Shown piece by piece: positions 43,386-43,434 of a stretch of DNA of 43,434 nucleotides (the first letter of the stretch is position 1; each line of letters begins with the position of its first letter). Location: positions 1 to 43,434 of the forward strand of contig JADGEZ010000019.1 of NCBI GenBank assembly GCA_016744115.1, written 5' to 3'. The notes under the pieces are model-generated. The model did no database searches. It had not been told where the DNA came from and saw only the letters and a program-made list of their open reading frames with translations. Position numbers and translations under genes: made by a program. Source of the stretch: Sulfurimonas sp. GTDB lineage: Bacteria; Campylobacterota; Campylobacteria; Campylobacterales; Sulfurimonadaceae.

Positions 43386-43434
43386 ATGCAAAGAAAACTA
43401 ATAAGCTTTGATTGGGCAATAAAGAGAATACTAA
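43386..43434 (+). CDS. Start of a probable Rpn-family recombination-promoting nuclease
   Basis: The ATG at 43386, behind AAAGGACAAACGCA, opens MQRKLISFDWAIKRIL before the window ends. The opening ISFDWAIKRIL is typical of Rpn/PD-(D/E)XK nuclease family proteins (often annotated as putative transposases), which begin with the phrase FDWAIK. Only 16 residues are visible, so the family call rests on that motif. Confidence 0.6.
   Translation, partial: MQRKLISFDWAIKRIL

Overview
The window is chromosomal DNA, low in G+C, from a Campylobacterota (formerly Epsilonproteobacteria), most like the Sulfurimonas/Sulfurovum side of the phylum. The evidence is the block tRNAs-tuf-rpmG-trnW-secE-nusG-rplKAJL-rpoB-rpoC-rpsL-rpsG-fusA, a leftward flgB-flgC-fliE-PBP run of the kind known from Campylobacter jejuni, and the protein sequences. 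rpoB and rpoC are separate genes overlapping by 8 bases, which argues against Helicobacter and Wolinella, where they are fused. The genus call is inference.

Region 1 (1-7945) is an accessory zone in decay. It holds an integron-type tyrosine integrase (intI) that has lost its catalytic C-terminus, with the start of a divergent gene on its left where a cassette array would lie. A leftward three-gene envelope set follows: an FG-GAP repeat protein split by one extra base in an A9 tract and lacking a signal peptide, a TPR/outer-membrane protein, and a FecR-domain protein cut off at its 3' end by the intI junction. Next is a GAF-HD-GYP protein fused to a class II cyclic-nucleotide phosphodiesterase, interrupted by one in-frame TAA.

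Region 2 (7950-25740) is the translation and transcription core. A consensus promoter drives tRNA-Thr(UGU), tRNA-Tyr and tRNA-Gly. Then come tRNA-Thr(GGU), tuf, rpmG, tRNA-Trp, secE, nusG, rplK, rplA, rplJ, rplL, rpoB and rpoC, ending at a clear terminator. A new promoter precedes rpsL-rpsG-fusA. The gaps between cistrons carry several strong RNA hairpins: the secE leader, an L10-type leader, rplJ-rplL, rplL-rpoB and rpsG-fusA.

Region 3 (25799-33477) has a secreted coiled-coil protein, an aminoacyl-tRNA--protein transferase (Bpt-like), and a tight four-gene envelope operon: a LolA-like periplasmic protein, a DUF1302-like outer-membrane protein, an MMPL/RND transporter and a small two-helix membrane protein. 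The operon looks like a trans-envelope lipid or hydrophobic-compound transporter. Its substrate is unknown, and it is the best candidate here for an undescribed system.

Region 4 (33483-43434) holds prfB, panC, an FtsI-type PBP, the rod genes fliE-flgC-flgB behind a textbook sigma-54 promoter, a Uma2 endonuclease-family gene, two type IV pilin-like proteins, a frameshifted small membrane protein, priA, and the start of what looks like an Rpn-family nuclease. Three copies of a double-palindrome repeat lie here. Two flank the Uma2 gene, and one of those runs into a (GAGATT)7 array.

At least three genes are broken by single-base homopolymer changes and one by a single in-frame stop. Either this genome is shedding genes or the assembly has residual errors; read mapping would decide.
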